Shown in pieces: positions 51,885-60,930 of a stretch of DNA of 64,000 bases. Made by a program: the position numbers and the translations under genes. The notes under the pieces were generated by a model that saw only the letters and a list, made by a program, of their open reading frames with translations, ran no database searches and was not told the DNA's origin. The first letter of the stretch is position 1, and each line of letters begins with the position of its first letter. The stretch lies in the NCBI RefSeq assembly GCF_002257695.2, contig NZ_CP155571.1, one strand, 5' to 3'. This DNA is from Sporomusa acidovorans (lineage in GTDB: Bacteria > Bacillota > Negativicutes > Sporomusales > Sporomusaceae).

Positions 51885-51926
51885 AAAACTGCCTACTGTG
51901 TTGAGAAACATAGTAGGCAGTTTTTT
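51885..51926 (+). terminator. Terminator after the IclR gene
   Basis: AAAACTGCCTACTGTG / CATAGTAGGCAGTTTT stem (one mismatch or wobble) and T6ATTT. Confidence 0.88.
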
Positions 51927-52589
51927 ATTTTCTCAAAGGTATTTTAGTTAGCACATTACTCAAATCATCATCGAAAATGGAATCATATTATCCCGAAAAT
52001 ATAAATAAGAATCTTTGATTATTTTCTAAAAACGGACAACAAAATTCCGTAAAATAGTATAAAATTGCAAAAAAAATATTAAATTAGTATAAAAAATTAA
52101 AAAAAACTTAAAAAATCGGAAAACAAAAGAAGGAGTTATACCGAAAATGTAGTAATTATAATAATAAAAATGGAATAATAAAATCATGCTTTATTCTATT
52201 AATTAAAAATATTGAAAGATATAAAGACAAATCATTTGTTATTGATTTGACAATTGAAACTTCAGAAAAGTATGGATTTAAGAATCTTAGCTATTTTTAG
52301 AGTGAGCTAAGAAACATGTATGGTAATACTTAAAAACCGGTTTTTAATTTTGTTCTATATATAGAATAATTATCAATAGAAATGAGGGATGAGTAATTCA
52401 ATAACAAAAGTATTTTTTAAATCATTTCTTTAAAGGGGGATTAATATTAAGAAAAAACAGAAAATTCCACATTAACTACACTAATACTCATAATTCTTTA
52501 TGCAGAACTTATCTTGGCTTTTTATAAAGCTTATTCTATTGCGTAGACAATGACGAAGGGTGATTAAAAAGGTAGGGGGATTAATAAAT
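51927..52589. promoter_or_regulatory. Very AT-rich control region upstream of the MFS gene
   Basis: 660 bp without a credible gene. It holds long A/T tracts and one inverted repeat, ACGGA / TCCGT at 52032-52050, separated by 9 bp, a size compatible with an IclR-type operator. A GTAGGGGG ribosome-binding site closes the region before ATG 52590. The promoter could not be fixed among many AT-rich candidates. Confidence 0.4.
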
Positions 52590-53912
52590 ATGAGTACAAC
52601 TAAAACTGAATCGGTGAATGTGAGCTTGTCTAAACCTACAAATGTTCGTTGGTACGTATTTTTTTCGATCTTGGTTTTATGCTCTATTAACTATGTCGAC
52701 CGGGCTGTTATTTCAGTTTTGATGCCGGCCATTCAATCCGATTTGGGTTTTAGCCCAGTGCTGATAGGATTTGTATTCAGCGCATTTTTCTGGGGTTATA
52801 CTTTGATGCAACTTCCAGCCGGCTGGCTGTGCGACCGCGTTTCGCCGGGAAAGATTATTGTTGGGACAGGCGTTTTATGGGGGGGGTTTCAAATCCTCAC
52901 AGGGATAGTTTCAAGTAGTAAATTATTTATTCTTATCAGAGTTTTATTAGGTATATCGGAATCGCCAATATATCCGGCAGGTGGAAAATTGCAGTCTGTT
53001 TGGCTGACCTCTACTGAGAGGGGACGCGGTGCTGCTCTGCTTGATGCCGGTTCTGCTATCGGTAATGCAATTGGTGCTCCGCTTTGCGCTTTATTTATGG
53101 TCTGGCTTGACGGCTGGCGGGGAGCCCTTTTTGGAACCGGCGTTTTGACAATTCTTGTTGTTCTCATGTGTCGGAAATTAGTTTCTGGTACACCGGAAAC
53201 GAGTACGTTAGTAAATGAAGCAGAACGTGAATATCTTAGAAAAGCCTTTGAAGAGGAAGATGGTATTGATGCTGCGAACGCTAAAGAGCAAGACGGATCA
53301 GCTTTAAAGGGGTATCTCAAGGACCGGAGTTTCTGGGGCGTATGTTTAGGCTTTTTTGCGTATGATGCATTTTGGTATGGCCTGATGACGTGGGGAGCTC
53401 TTTATTTAGCGGCTACACAACATCTGGATATCAAAGGTCTTGGCGGTGCTATCTTTATTATTTATGGTGTTGGCGTATTAGGCGGACTAGGCGGTGGCGC
53501 GTTGACTGACCGTTGGCGCAGAAATGCCGGTGCTGATTCAAATTCTGTTTTGCATAAGCTTTTACCGGTATTAGGAATATTAATCGCCATTCCAATGTAC
53601 CTGCTTAGTGTTGTTACTGATGTATATTCTGCCGTTGCGTTATTAACAATTGCTATGTTTTTTGAAAAATGGGCTGGATGCACTTACTGGAGTATGCCTG
53701 CTATTGTTTCACCACGCCAGCATTCTGGAGCGGTTGGCGGTGCTATGAACTTTTGGGGTAATCTCGGCGGTGCAATCGTACCTATCGTTGTTGGTTTCAT
53801 CGTTGGTACAACTGGTTCCTATTTTTGGGCACTGATGTTATTTGTTGGTTTAGCAATTGCGTTGGGGATTATTCCGCTATTTATTGACTTTAATAAAAAA
53901 ATTGGCGCATAG
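52590..53912 (+). CDS. MFS transporter, anion:cation symporter type
   Basis: 440 residues with 12 predicted membrane helices. INYVDRAVISVLMPAIQSDLG, FWGYTLMQLPAGWLCDRVSPG and ESPIYPAGGKLQSVW are typical of the ACS/phthalate permease branch, which carries organic anions such as sugar acids and hydroxy acids. The central loop (about 195-230) is acidic. It precedes the FAD-linked hydroxyacid dehydrogenase, so a hydroxycarboxylate is a reasonable guess for its substrate. Confidence 0.88.
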   Translation: MSTTKTESVNVSLSKPTNVRWYVFFSILVLCSINYVDRAVISVLMPAIQSDLGFSPVLIGFVFSAFFWGYTLMQLPAGWLCDRVSPGKIIVGTGVLWGGFQILTGIVSSSKLFILIRVLLGISESPIYPAGGKLQSVWLTSTERGRGAALLDAGSAIGNAIGAPLCALFMVWLDGWRGALFGTGVLTILVVLMCRKLVSGTPETSTLVNEAEREYLRKAFEEEDGIDAANAKEQDGSALKGYLKDRSFWGVCLGFFAYDAFWYGLMTWGALYLAATQHLDIKGLGGAIFIIYGVGVLGGLGGGALTDRWRRNAGADSNSVLHKLLPVLGILIAIPMYLLSVVTDVYSAVALLTIAMFFEKWAGCTYWSMPAIVSPRQHSGAVGGAMNFWGNLGGAIVPIVVGFIVGTTGSYFWALMLFVGLAIALGIIPLFIDFNKKIGA

Positions 53913-54197
53913 CAGATCCTTTTACAAAACGGTTGCTGGATTGTAGTAAATTCATTAATGACATTGGCTGATAACAACTACTGGCTATTGTAAGGTTGCA
54001 GCAATAGATATTATAAAAAAACTTTTGTTATTGGAAGACTGACAAGAATAAGACATAAGGGTAGATTAGTTACAAATTTAAGGCTAATTATAGAAGAATG
54101 GTAGTTGTTATTAGCAATGCATTACAGACAACCCAAAAGATTTTTGATGTAAATAGAATTTATATAGAAGTTATTTAATACTATGGAGGTTTTAAGG

Positions 54198-55598
54198 ATG
54201 AGCAAATATAATGCGGTAACGCCTGAGCTAATTAGTGAGCTGGAAAATATATTAGGTTCCCGGTATGTATCCACTGATCCTGACAAGCTTGAGGTATATA
54301 AAACTGATGAAGAGGCGAACCCCAAATATCATCATTTGCCGGAAGTAGTTATTTTTCCTGGAAATGCAGAAGAAGTTGCGGCGGTTATCCGGTTGGCCAA
54401 TAAATATATTGTGCCGGTAACTCCGCGGGGGGCGGGTACTGGTTTAGCCGGTGGTGCCATTCCGGTTTTTGGCGGTATTGTCTTAGTGCTTGACCGGTTG
54501 GATAAGATTATTGAAATTAATGAAGACTCGCTGTACGTAACCGCTCAGGCCGGGGTTCGTACAAGTGTAATACAAGAAGAAGCGAAAAAGCGCGGCTTGC
54601 TATATGCCGGTGATCCCTGCAGCAGTGAAAGCTGCCAAATTGGTGGGAATGTTGCAACAAATGCAGGCGGCAACCGGGCAATTAAATATGGAACAACGAG
54701 AGACCAGGTCTATATAGTGGAAGTAGTAACGCCTCAAGGGGATATCGTATCCCTTGGCAGCAGACTGGCTAAGAAAAGTACAGGCTATGCTCTGGAACAA
54801 TTATTGGTAGGGGCGGAAGGAACACTGGGAATAGTTACTCAAGTAACGCTCAAACTCAAGCCTCTGGCTACGCATAGTATGGATTTATTAGCAATTTTTA
54901 CGGATATAGATAAGGCTTTAAGTCTTCCTAATAAAATTGTTAAAGCTGGAATTACACCAACAAGTATGGAGTTTATGGATAACAAGGCTATTCAAAGCTG
55001 TGCCAGGTATTTGAAAATAGACTTGCCATACACCGATAAGAAGGGAGTTTATGTCATTGTTACCCTTGAAGGCTTTAATGAGGATGATGTAGACCAGCAA
55101 ACAGCTATTGTTGACGAATTATGCACTGAAGTTGGGGCTGCTGAGGTACTGGTAGCTGATGAAGAACGAGTTTGGAAAGCAAGAAGAAATTTTGCCGAAG
55201 CAGCACGGGCTGATAGCCTGGTTTACTATGCTGAAGATATTGTCGTTCCTGTAGATAAAATATCAGACTTAATGAAGAAACTCCCGGAATTGGAAAATAA
55301 GTATGGGATAGCGACAACGACAGCAGCTCATATTGGTGACGGTAATATCCATGTTAATGCCCTGAAAATGAATATTCCAGATGAAGTATGGAATGACACC
55401 CTTGGTGAATTCCATAAAGAGTTATATGGTTTTATTTATAGCTTGGGAGGCAGGCTGTCTGGTGAACATGGAATTGGCTCCAAAAAAATTAAAGAGATGG
55501 AATTATTTACAAATCCACTTGAGCTTAAAATTATGAAAGCAGTTAAAAGTGCTCTAGATCCGCAAAACATTTTAAATCCAGGGAAAATTTTTAATTAA
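54198..55598 (+). CDS. FAD-binding oxidoreductase, GlcD/LctD-like hydroxyacid dehydrogenase
   Basis: 466 residues of the VAO/PCMH flavoprotein family. PEVVIFPGNAEEVAAVIRLAN, PVTPRGAGTGLAGGAIP, and SCQIGGNVATNAGGNRAIKYG are the FAD-binding signatures; VGAEGTLGIVTQVTLKLKP and HIGDGNIHVN plus SGEHGIGSKK complete the C-terminal domain. Relatives oxidise glycolate, D-lactate or D-2-hydroxyglutarate; LctD of acetogens works with EtfAB to reduce NAD with ferredoxin oxidation. EtfAB downstream makes an Etf-linked role plausible. ATG 54198 has TGGAGG upstream. Confidence 0.9.
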   Translation: MSKYNAVTPELISELENILGSRYVSTDPDKLEVYKTDEEANPKYHHLPEVVIFPGNAEEVAAVIRLANKYIVPVTPRGAGTGLAGGAIPVFGGIVLVLDRLDKIIEINEDSLYVTAQAGVRTSVIQEEAKKRGLLYAGDPCSSESCQIGGNVATNAGGNRAIKYGTTRDQVYIVEVVTPQGDIVSLGSRLAKKSTGYALEQLLVGAEGTLGIVTQVTLKLKPLATHSMDLLAIFTDIDKALSLPNKIVKAGITPTSMEFMDNKAIQSCARYLKIDLPYTDKKGVYVIVTLEGFNEDDVDQQTAIVDELCTEVGAAEVLVADEERVWKARRNFAEAARADSLVYYAEDIVVPVDKISDLMKKLPELENKYGIATTTAAHIGDGNIHVNALKMNIPDEVWNDTLGEFHKELYGFIYSLGGRLSGEHGIGSKKIKEMELFTNPLELKIMKAVKSALDPQNILNPGKIFN

Positions 55599-56081
55599 TT
55601 AACGCGAGTTGACGCTTATTATTAATATACAAAGATAGGGTTTTAATAAATATGTTTGCAAAAAATCCTAGTTAGCTAATGGTGAGGGAATTTTGCCAAA
55701 ACAATATATGGACAAATAGCAATACTTATACGCTGTTGCTGCGCCATGTATCCCAATAAGGAGAGATAGCTTTAATGCATCTATGGCAATTAGAAGTCTC
55801 TTTGGCTAGCTAGTGTTATATCTGGCGGCCATGTCGTCCTGTAGGGGGCACTGCTAAAGTTTATTGCCGCGGCTATTCTGGTATGAGGGCGGTTTGATAG
55901 TAATTTTTGACTTTGGAAACAGAACTTAATGTTTTTACCCGGTTTATATGAGGTCGGTGTACCAATTTGTGGCCCATTAATTGCTTGAAAGCTGCCGAAT
56001 CGTAGCGGGTAAAAGTATAAACTATCAGCCGACTTCTACGAAAGGAAATTTTTAAAAAAATAATTAGGAGGATTTACTACG
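55599..56081. other. Gap without an intact gene, upstream of the acyl-CoA dehydrogenase
   Basis: 480 bp with many stops in all frames. Short translatable stretches (for example near 55820-55990) hint at a decayed frame but none was recognisable. It ends with TTAGGAGG before the acyl-CoA dehydrogenase start. No strong terminator follows the FAD-oxidase gene. Confidence 0.4.
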
Positions 56082-57218
56082 ATGTTTGCATTGAATGAAG
56101 ATCAAAGGTCAATCCAGACGGCGGCATATGAATTTGCGCAGCAAGAACTAGCAGCAACTGTTGCCGAACGTGATGAAAAGGAAGAATTTTCGAGAGAACT
56201 TGCCAATAAAATGGTTGACCAGGGTTTTGCCGGGATCTGCTTTCCAAGTGAATATGGCGGGGCAGATGGCGATATTCTTAGTTATATTTTAAGTGTTGAA
56301 CAAATTGCTAGAGTTGATGATGGGATGGCCATTACCTTGTCAGCTTCGGTCTCGCTTTGCTCGTGGCCAATCTTTGCGTTTGGAACCGAAGAGCAAAAGA
56401 AAAAGTATCTTGAGCCATTGGCTCAAGGAGTAAAATTGGGAGCATTTGGTCTTACTGAACCGAATGCCGGAACAGATGCATCAGCGCAGCAAATGACTGC
56501 AGTCAAAGATGGTGATGATTATATTCTTAACGGTAGCAAAATTTTCATTACCAATGCAGGTGAAGCTGAGGTTTATGTTGTGTTTGCGATGACTGACAAA
56601 AACAAGGGATCACGTGGGATTTCGGCCTTTATTATTGAAAAGGGAACACCCGGGTTTAGCTTTGGGAAAAAAGAACATAAAATGGGCATTCATACGTCGC
56701 TTACTATGGAATTTGTTTGTCAAGATGTACGGGTTTCCCAAGATAATCTTCTTGGTAAAGAAGGAGAAGGTTTTAAAATTGCTATGCAAACTTTAGATGG
56801 CGGACGGATTGGTGTAGCTGCGCAAGCACTGGGAATTGCTCAGGGGGCGCTTGATCATGCCATTAAATATTCCAAACAGCGCGAACAGTTCGGTCACCCC
56901 TTGTGTAAAAATCAGGCGATTGCTTTTATGCTTGCTGATATGAGTACTCAGGTAGAAGCGGCACGGCATTTGGTTTATCATGCTGCTTGGCTGAAAGATC
57001 AGGGATTGACTTATAGCAAAGAGGCTGCCATGGCCAAAATGTTTGCATCCGATACAGCGATGCGAGTTACCACTGATGCTGTTCAAATTTTCGGCGGTTA
57101 CGGTTACAGTCGGGAATACCCAGTAGAACGCCTAATGCGCAATGCTAAAATAACACAGATTTATGAAGGTACTAATCAGGTTCAAAGAATAGTTATTTCG
57201 GCCGCTTTATTACGATAG
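56082..57218 (+). CDS. Acyl-CoA dehydrogenase (butyryl-CoA dehydrogenase-like)
   Basis: 378 residues, standard ACAD fold. GAFGLTEPNAGTDAS and IFITNAGEAEVYVVFA bind FAD and substrate; KRE-type C-terminal helices contain KYSKQREQFGHPL; the catalytic Glu lies in QIYEGTNQVQRIVIS, the position of Glu367/368 in short-chain enzymes. Followed at 31 bp by etfB, so electrons go to Etf. The neighbouring crotonyl-CoA-forming dehydratase points to crotonyl/butyryl-CoA as the substrate pair. Confidence 0.93.
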   Translation: MFALNEDQRSIQTAAYEFAQQELAATVAERDEKEEFSRELANKMVDQGFAGICFPSEYGGADGDILSYILSVEQIARVDDGMAITLSASVSLCSWPIFAFGTEEQKKKYLEPLAQGVKLGAFGLTEPNAGTDASAQQMTAVKDGDDYILNGSKIFITNAGEAEVYVVFAMTDKNKGSRGISAFIIEKGTPGFSFGKKEHKMGIHTSLTMEFVCQDVRVSQDNLLGKEGEGFKIAMQTLDGGRIGVAAQALGIAQGALDHAIKYSKQREQFGHPLCKNQAIAFMLADMSTQVEAARHLVYHAAWLKDQGLTYSKEAAMAKMFASDTAMRVTTDAVQIFGGYGYSREYPVERLMRNAKITQIYEGTNQVQRIVISAALLR

Positions 57219-57249
57219 ATTAGAGAATTACGAAAGGAAGTACACAGGA

Positions 57250-58035
57250 ATGAATATTGTTGTATGTGTAAAACAAGTACCGGATACGACCGAAGTTAAA
57301 GTTGATCCCCAAAATCACACGCTTGTTCGCCAAGGTATACCGGCGATTGTTAGTCCATTTGACAAAAATGCACTGGAAGAAGCGCTCAAATTACGGGAAA
57401 AGCACGGTGGTAAAGTAACTGTAATATCTATGGGGCCCAATCAGGCTGATGCAGCCTTGAAGGAATGTCTCTCAATAGGAGCAGATGATGCCGTTCTTAT
57501 CAGTGATGCGGCCTTTAGCGGTGCCGATACACTTGCTACGGCTCGCACACTTGCTGCGGCAATCCGAAAACTCGGAAAGGTGGATATGATTCTGTGTGGT
57601 AAACAAGCCATTGATGGTGATACTGCTCAGGTGGGCCCGGAGTTAGCGGAACAATTGGGAATAGCAGTGGTCACTTATGTAGCAAAGATCGAAGTTGACG
57701 GTAATGTGGTGACAATACAAAGAGAGCACGAAGAAGGGTATATGGTGCTTGAAACAAAGTTACCCGTGTTGGCAACCGTTGTAAAATCTATAAATGTTCC
57801 ACGTTTAGCTACCATAAAAGGACGGATGAAAGCTAATAAAACTCAGATTGCCGTGTGGACGGCAAATGATATCGATATAGATAGTAGCTTAATCGGTTTG
57901 AATGGTTCGCCAACAAGAGTTCATCGCGTATTTGCACCGCCGCAACGAAGTCAGGGAGAAATGATTGAAGGAACAACAACGCGCGATACCGTTAACAAGC
58001 TACTTGGAAAATTAACTGATGCCAAACTGATTTAG
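57250..58035 (+). CDS. etfB: Electron transfer flavoprotein beta subunit
   Basis: 261 residues. NIVVCVKQVPDTTEVKVDP and the following NALEEALKLREKHGGKVTVISMGP are EtfB hallmarks; CGKQAIDGDTAQVGPELAEQLG is the AMP/FAD-binding loop. The VKVDP and IVSPFDKNALEEAL wording is that of the bifurcating (group 2) Etfs. AGGAAG precedes the ATG. Partner of the next gene. Confidence 0.95.
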   Translation: MNIVVCVKQVPDTTEVKVDPQNHTLVRQGIPAIVSPFDKNALEEALKLREKHGGKVTVISMGPNQADAALKECLSIGADDAVLISDAAFSGADTLATARTLAAAIRKLGKVDMILCGKQAIDGDTAQVGPELAEQLGIAVVTYVAKIEVDGNVVTIQREHEEGYMVLETKLPVLATVVKSINVPRLATIKGRMKANKTQIAVWTANDIDIDSSLIGLNGSPTRVHRVFAPPQRSQGEMIEGTTTRDTVNKLLGKLTDAKLI

Positions 58036-58047
58036 GAGGTAAGTAGT

Positions 58048-59253
58048 ATGTCGGTTACTATACAACAAGAAAAATGCATTGGTTGCGGTACTTGTACAAC
58101 CGCCTGCCCATTTGGAGCAATTGAAGCAAATGAAGGAAAAGCCGCTATTAATGCTGTAAATTGTACAGCCTGCGGCGCTTGTGTCAGATCATGCCCGGAA
58201 GAAGCCATTGTTCAGAAAGACGCCAATAATGTACAAAGAGAAAAAGTCGATGCAGGTATGTATAAAGGTGTCTGGGTGTACTTAGAACAATTCGAAGGAA
58301 ATTTACGCCGTGTCGGTCTGGAACTATTGGCGCCTGGCCGGAATTTGGCTGACGAACTGGGTGAGGAACTGGCCGCGGTTATTATTGGTCATAATGTAGA
58401 ATCATTAGCTAGTAAAGCTATTGCCAGCGGTGCAGACCGGGTTTATCTGGTGGATGATAAGGAATACGCTACCTATAATAACGACAATTATACTTTGGCA
58501 TTAACGCAAATGATAAATGAACATAAGCCCAATGTCCTGTTGCTTGGTGCCACCAACGACGGGAGGGAGCTGGGACCGCGAATTGCAAGCAAAATGGGAA
58601 CAGGTTTATGTGCGGATTGTACGAACCTGGGAATTGACCCGGAAACCAAACTGGTTGCTTGGACCCGGCCTGCGTTTGGCGGCAATATTATGGCTACGAT
58701 TTTTTGCCCGGATCAGCGGCCGCAGATGGGGACAGTTCGCGGTAAAGTATTTAAACCGGCTGAGCCTGACGAAACACGAACCGGTGAAATTGTGCGTGCA
58801 TGCCCGGAAGTTTCGCGAACTGCGATTCGAACCAAATTGATTGAGATATTAAAGATTGGTGATAATGCTTGTAATATTGAGGAAGCCGAAATTATTGTGG
58901 GTTGCGGGCGCGGTATTGGCAAACGGGAAAATCTTAAATTAGCAGAAGAATTGGCTCAGGCATTAGGCGGTGTAGTCGGTGCTTCACGTCCGATAGTAGA
59001 TTCAGAGTGGATTTCGTCATTACAGCAAGTAGGGCAAACCGGGAAAACTGTAAGTCCCAAAATTTATATAGCTTGTGGCATTTCCGGAGCTATCCAGCAT
59101 TTAGCTGGTATGAGCTCAGCGGATATTATTATTGCTATTAACAAAGACCCGGATGCACCGATTTTTAAAATAGCGGATTATGGAATTGTCGGTGATGTTC
59201 TGGAATTTTTGCCGATATTGACAGACGAAGTTCGAAAATTGAAAGCTAACTAG
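58048..59253 (+). CDS. etfA: Electron transfer flavoprotein alpha subunit with N-terminal 2[4Fe-4S] ferredoxin domain
   Basis: 401 residues, longer than the usual 320-340 because of an N-terminal ferredoxin domain: CIGCGTCTTACPFGAI and CTACGACVRSCPEEAI (about residues 10-55). The EtfA core follows, with the C-terminal FAD-binding motif GRGIGKRENLKLAEELA and CGISGAIQHLAGM. Such extended EtfA subunits occur in electron-bifurcating or confurcating systems with lactate, caffeyl-CoA or butyryl-CoA dehydrogenases. Starts 12 bp after etfB with GGAGGTAAG. Confidence 0.95.
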   Translation: MSVTIQQEKCIGCGTCTTACPFGAIEANEGKAAINAVNCTACGACVRSCPEEAIVQKDANNVQREKVDAGMYKGVWVYLEQFEGNLRRVGLELLAPGRNLADELGEELAAVIIGHNVESLASKAIASGADRVYLVDDKEYATYNNDNYTLALTQMINEHKPNVLLLGATNDGRELGPRIASKMGTGLCADCTNLGIDPETKLVAWTRPAFGGNIMATIFCPDQRPQMGTVRGKVFKPAEPDETRTGEIVRACPEVSRTAIRTKLIEILKIGDNACNIEEAEIIVGCGRGIGKRENLKLAEELAQALGGVVGASRPIVDSEWISSLQQVGQTGKTVSPKIYIACGISGAIQHLAGMSSADIIIAINKDPDAPIFKIADYGIVGDVLEFLPILTDEVRKLKAN

Positions 59254-59276
59254 GCAAAGCAGGAAAAGGAGGAAAC

Positions 59277-60728
59277 ATGACAATGATGACTGGAGAACAA
59301 TACGAGGAAAGTCTGCGAAAAATGAACTTCAAGGTGTATCTGCAGGGGGAACTGGTAAAAAATCCGGTTGACCATCCGATTATCAGACCATCCATGAATT
59401 CAGTAAAAATGACGTATAAATTGGCAGAGGATACTCAATATGCCGACCTTATGACGGCTACTTCTCATCTTACCGGCAAGAAGGTCAACCGTTTCTGCCA
59501 TCTTCATCAAAGTACTGATGATCTTGTAAGAAAAATAAAAATGCAGCGTTTGCTGGGTCAAAGAACAGCTGCCTGCTTCCAACGCTGTGTAGGTATGGAC
59601 GGTATTAATGCAGTAGCGAGCACTACCTTCGAAATAGATCAAAAGTTAGGCACTAAGTATCATGAACGGTTTAACAAGTTTTTATTAAAAATGCAGGAAG
59701 AGGACTGGACAGTAGACGGTGCGATGACTGACCCTAAGGGTGACCGCGGTTTAGCGCCAAGCAAACAAGCAGATCCTGATTTATTTGTGCATGTTGTCGA
59801 AAAAAGAGAAGACGGAATTGTTGTTAGTGGTGCTAAAGCCCATCAAACAGGTGCTATCAATTCTCACTGGATTCTAGTAATGCCAACGATTGCTATGACA
59901 AAAGACGATACCGATTATGCATTATCTTTCTGTGCGCCGGCAGACGCTGAAGGCATTTATTACATCTATGGACGTCAGTCTTGTGATACTCGTAAGTTGG
60001 AAGACGGCGATATTGACGTCGGTAACAAGCAATTCGGCGGTCATGAAGCACTTATGGTATTTGATCATGTATTTATTCCCTGGGAAAATGTTTTCATGTG
60101 CGGCGAGTACGAATTTAGCGGTATGTTAGTAGAACGTTTTGCCGGTTACCACCGGCAAAGCTATGGCGGCTGCAAAGTAGGTGTTGGTGATGTGTTGATC
60201 GGTGCCGCTGCAGTAGCGGCCGAGTTTAATGGCGTAGCTAAGGCATCGCATATTAAAGACAAGCTAATTGAAATGACTCATTTGAATGAAACCTTATATG
60301 CGTGTGGTATTGCTTGTTCGGCTGAAGGGCATAAAACTGCTTGCGGTAATTACCTCATCAATTTACTGCTGGCTAATGTCTGCAAACAGAACATAACTCG
60401 CTTCCCTTATGAAATTGCCCGCCTGGCAGAGGATATTGCCGGTGGCCTGATGGTAACCATGCCTTCTGAAAAAGACCTGTGCCACCCGGAAATTGGCAAA
60501 GTTGTTGATAAATACTTCCGTGGCGTAGCTTCAGTATCTACGGAAAACCGGATGCGCATTCTGCGTCTGATTGAAAATATTACGTTAGGTACTGCTGCTG
60601 TTGGTTACCGGACAGAATCCATGCATGGCGCCGGTTCACCGCAAGCTCAACGGATTATGATTTCACGTCAGGGAAATCTCGAAGGCAAAAAGCAGCTTGC
60701 AAAGGCGATTGCTCAAATTAAAGATTAG
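59277..60728 (+). CDS. abfD: 4-hydroxybutyryl-CoA dehydratase/vinylacetyl-CoA isomerase
   Basis: 483 residues of the 4-hydroxyphenylacetate 3-hydroxylase fold. The four ligands of the unusual cluster in AbfD are present: Cys100 and Cys104 in TAACFQRCVGMD (99 and 103 in the Clostridium enzyme), and His292 and Cys299 in GYHRQSYGGCKVG, the latter two at identical numbers. This distinguishes it from flavin monooxygenases. It dehydrates 4-hydroxybutyryl-CoA to crotonyl-CoA by a radical mechanism. AAGGAGG precedes the ATG; an alternative ATG is at 59283. Operon with etfBA. Confidence 0.92.
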   Translation: MTMMTGEQYEESLRKMNFKVYLQGELVKNPVDHPIIRPSMNSVKMTYKLAEDTQYADLMTATSHLTGKKVNRFCHLHQSTDDLVRKIKMQRLLGQRTAACFQRCVGMDGINAVASTTFEIDQKLGTKYHERFNKFLLKMQEEDWTVDGAMTDPKGDRGLAPSKQADPDLFVHVVEKREDGIVVSGAKAHQTGAINSHWILVMPTIAMTKDDTDYALSFCAPADAEGIYYIYGRQSCDTRKLEDGDIDVGNKQFGGHEALMVFDHVFIPWENVFMCGEYEFSGMLVERFAGYHRQSYGGCKVGVGDVLIGAAAVAAEFNGVAKASHIKDKLIEMTHLNETLYACGIACSAEGHKTACGNYLINLLLANVCKQNITRFPYEIARLAEDIAGGLMVTMPSEKDLCHPEIGKVVDKYFRGVASVSTENRMRILRLIENITLGTAAVGYRTESMHGAGSPQAQRIMISRQGNLEGKKQLAKAIAQIKD

Positions 60729-60736
60729 TTGATGGA

Positions 60737-60782
60737 GCGTCAGGGGGACTGTTTACTAAGACAGCGTGAACTGTCCCTGACG
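60737..60782 (+). terminator. Hairpin after the dehydratase gene
   Basis: CGTCAGGG...CCCTGACG with an inner GACTGTT/GAACTGTC-type extension. No T tract follows, so termination is uncertain. Confidence 0.45.
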
Positions 60783-60930
60783 GGACCAATTGTAATGTTT
60801 AACATGTGTTACCTATAAAGCCGGAACTGCGTGTCAGAAAGGAATAGAGCAGCAGAGCACGTATAATATTTGGTTTATAGATTTAAAAAACATTTAAATC
60901 AATGAGTTCGTGAATGAGGAGAGGTAAAAA

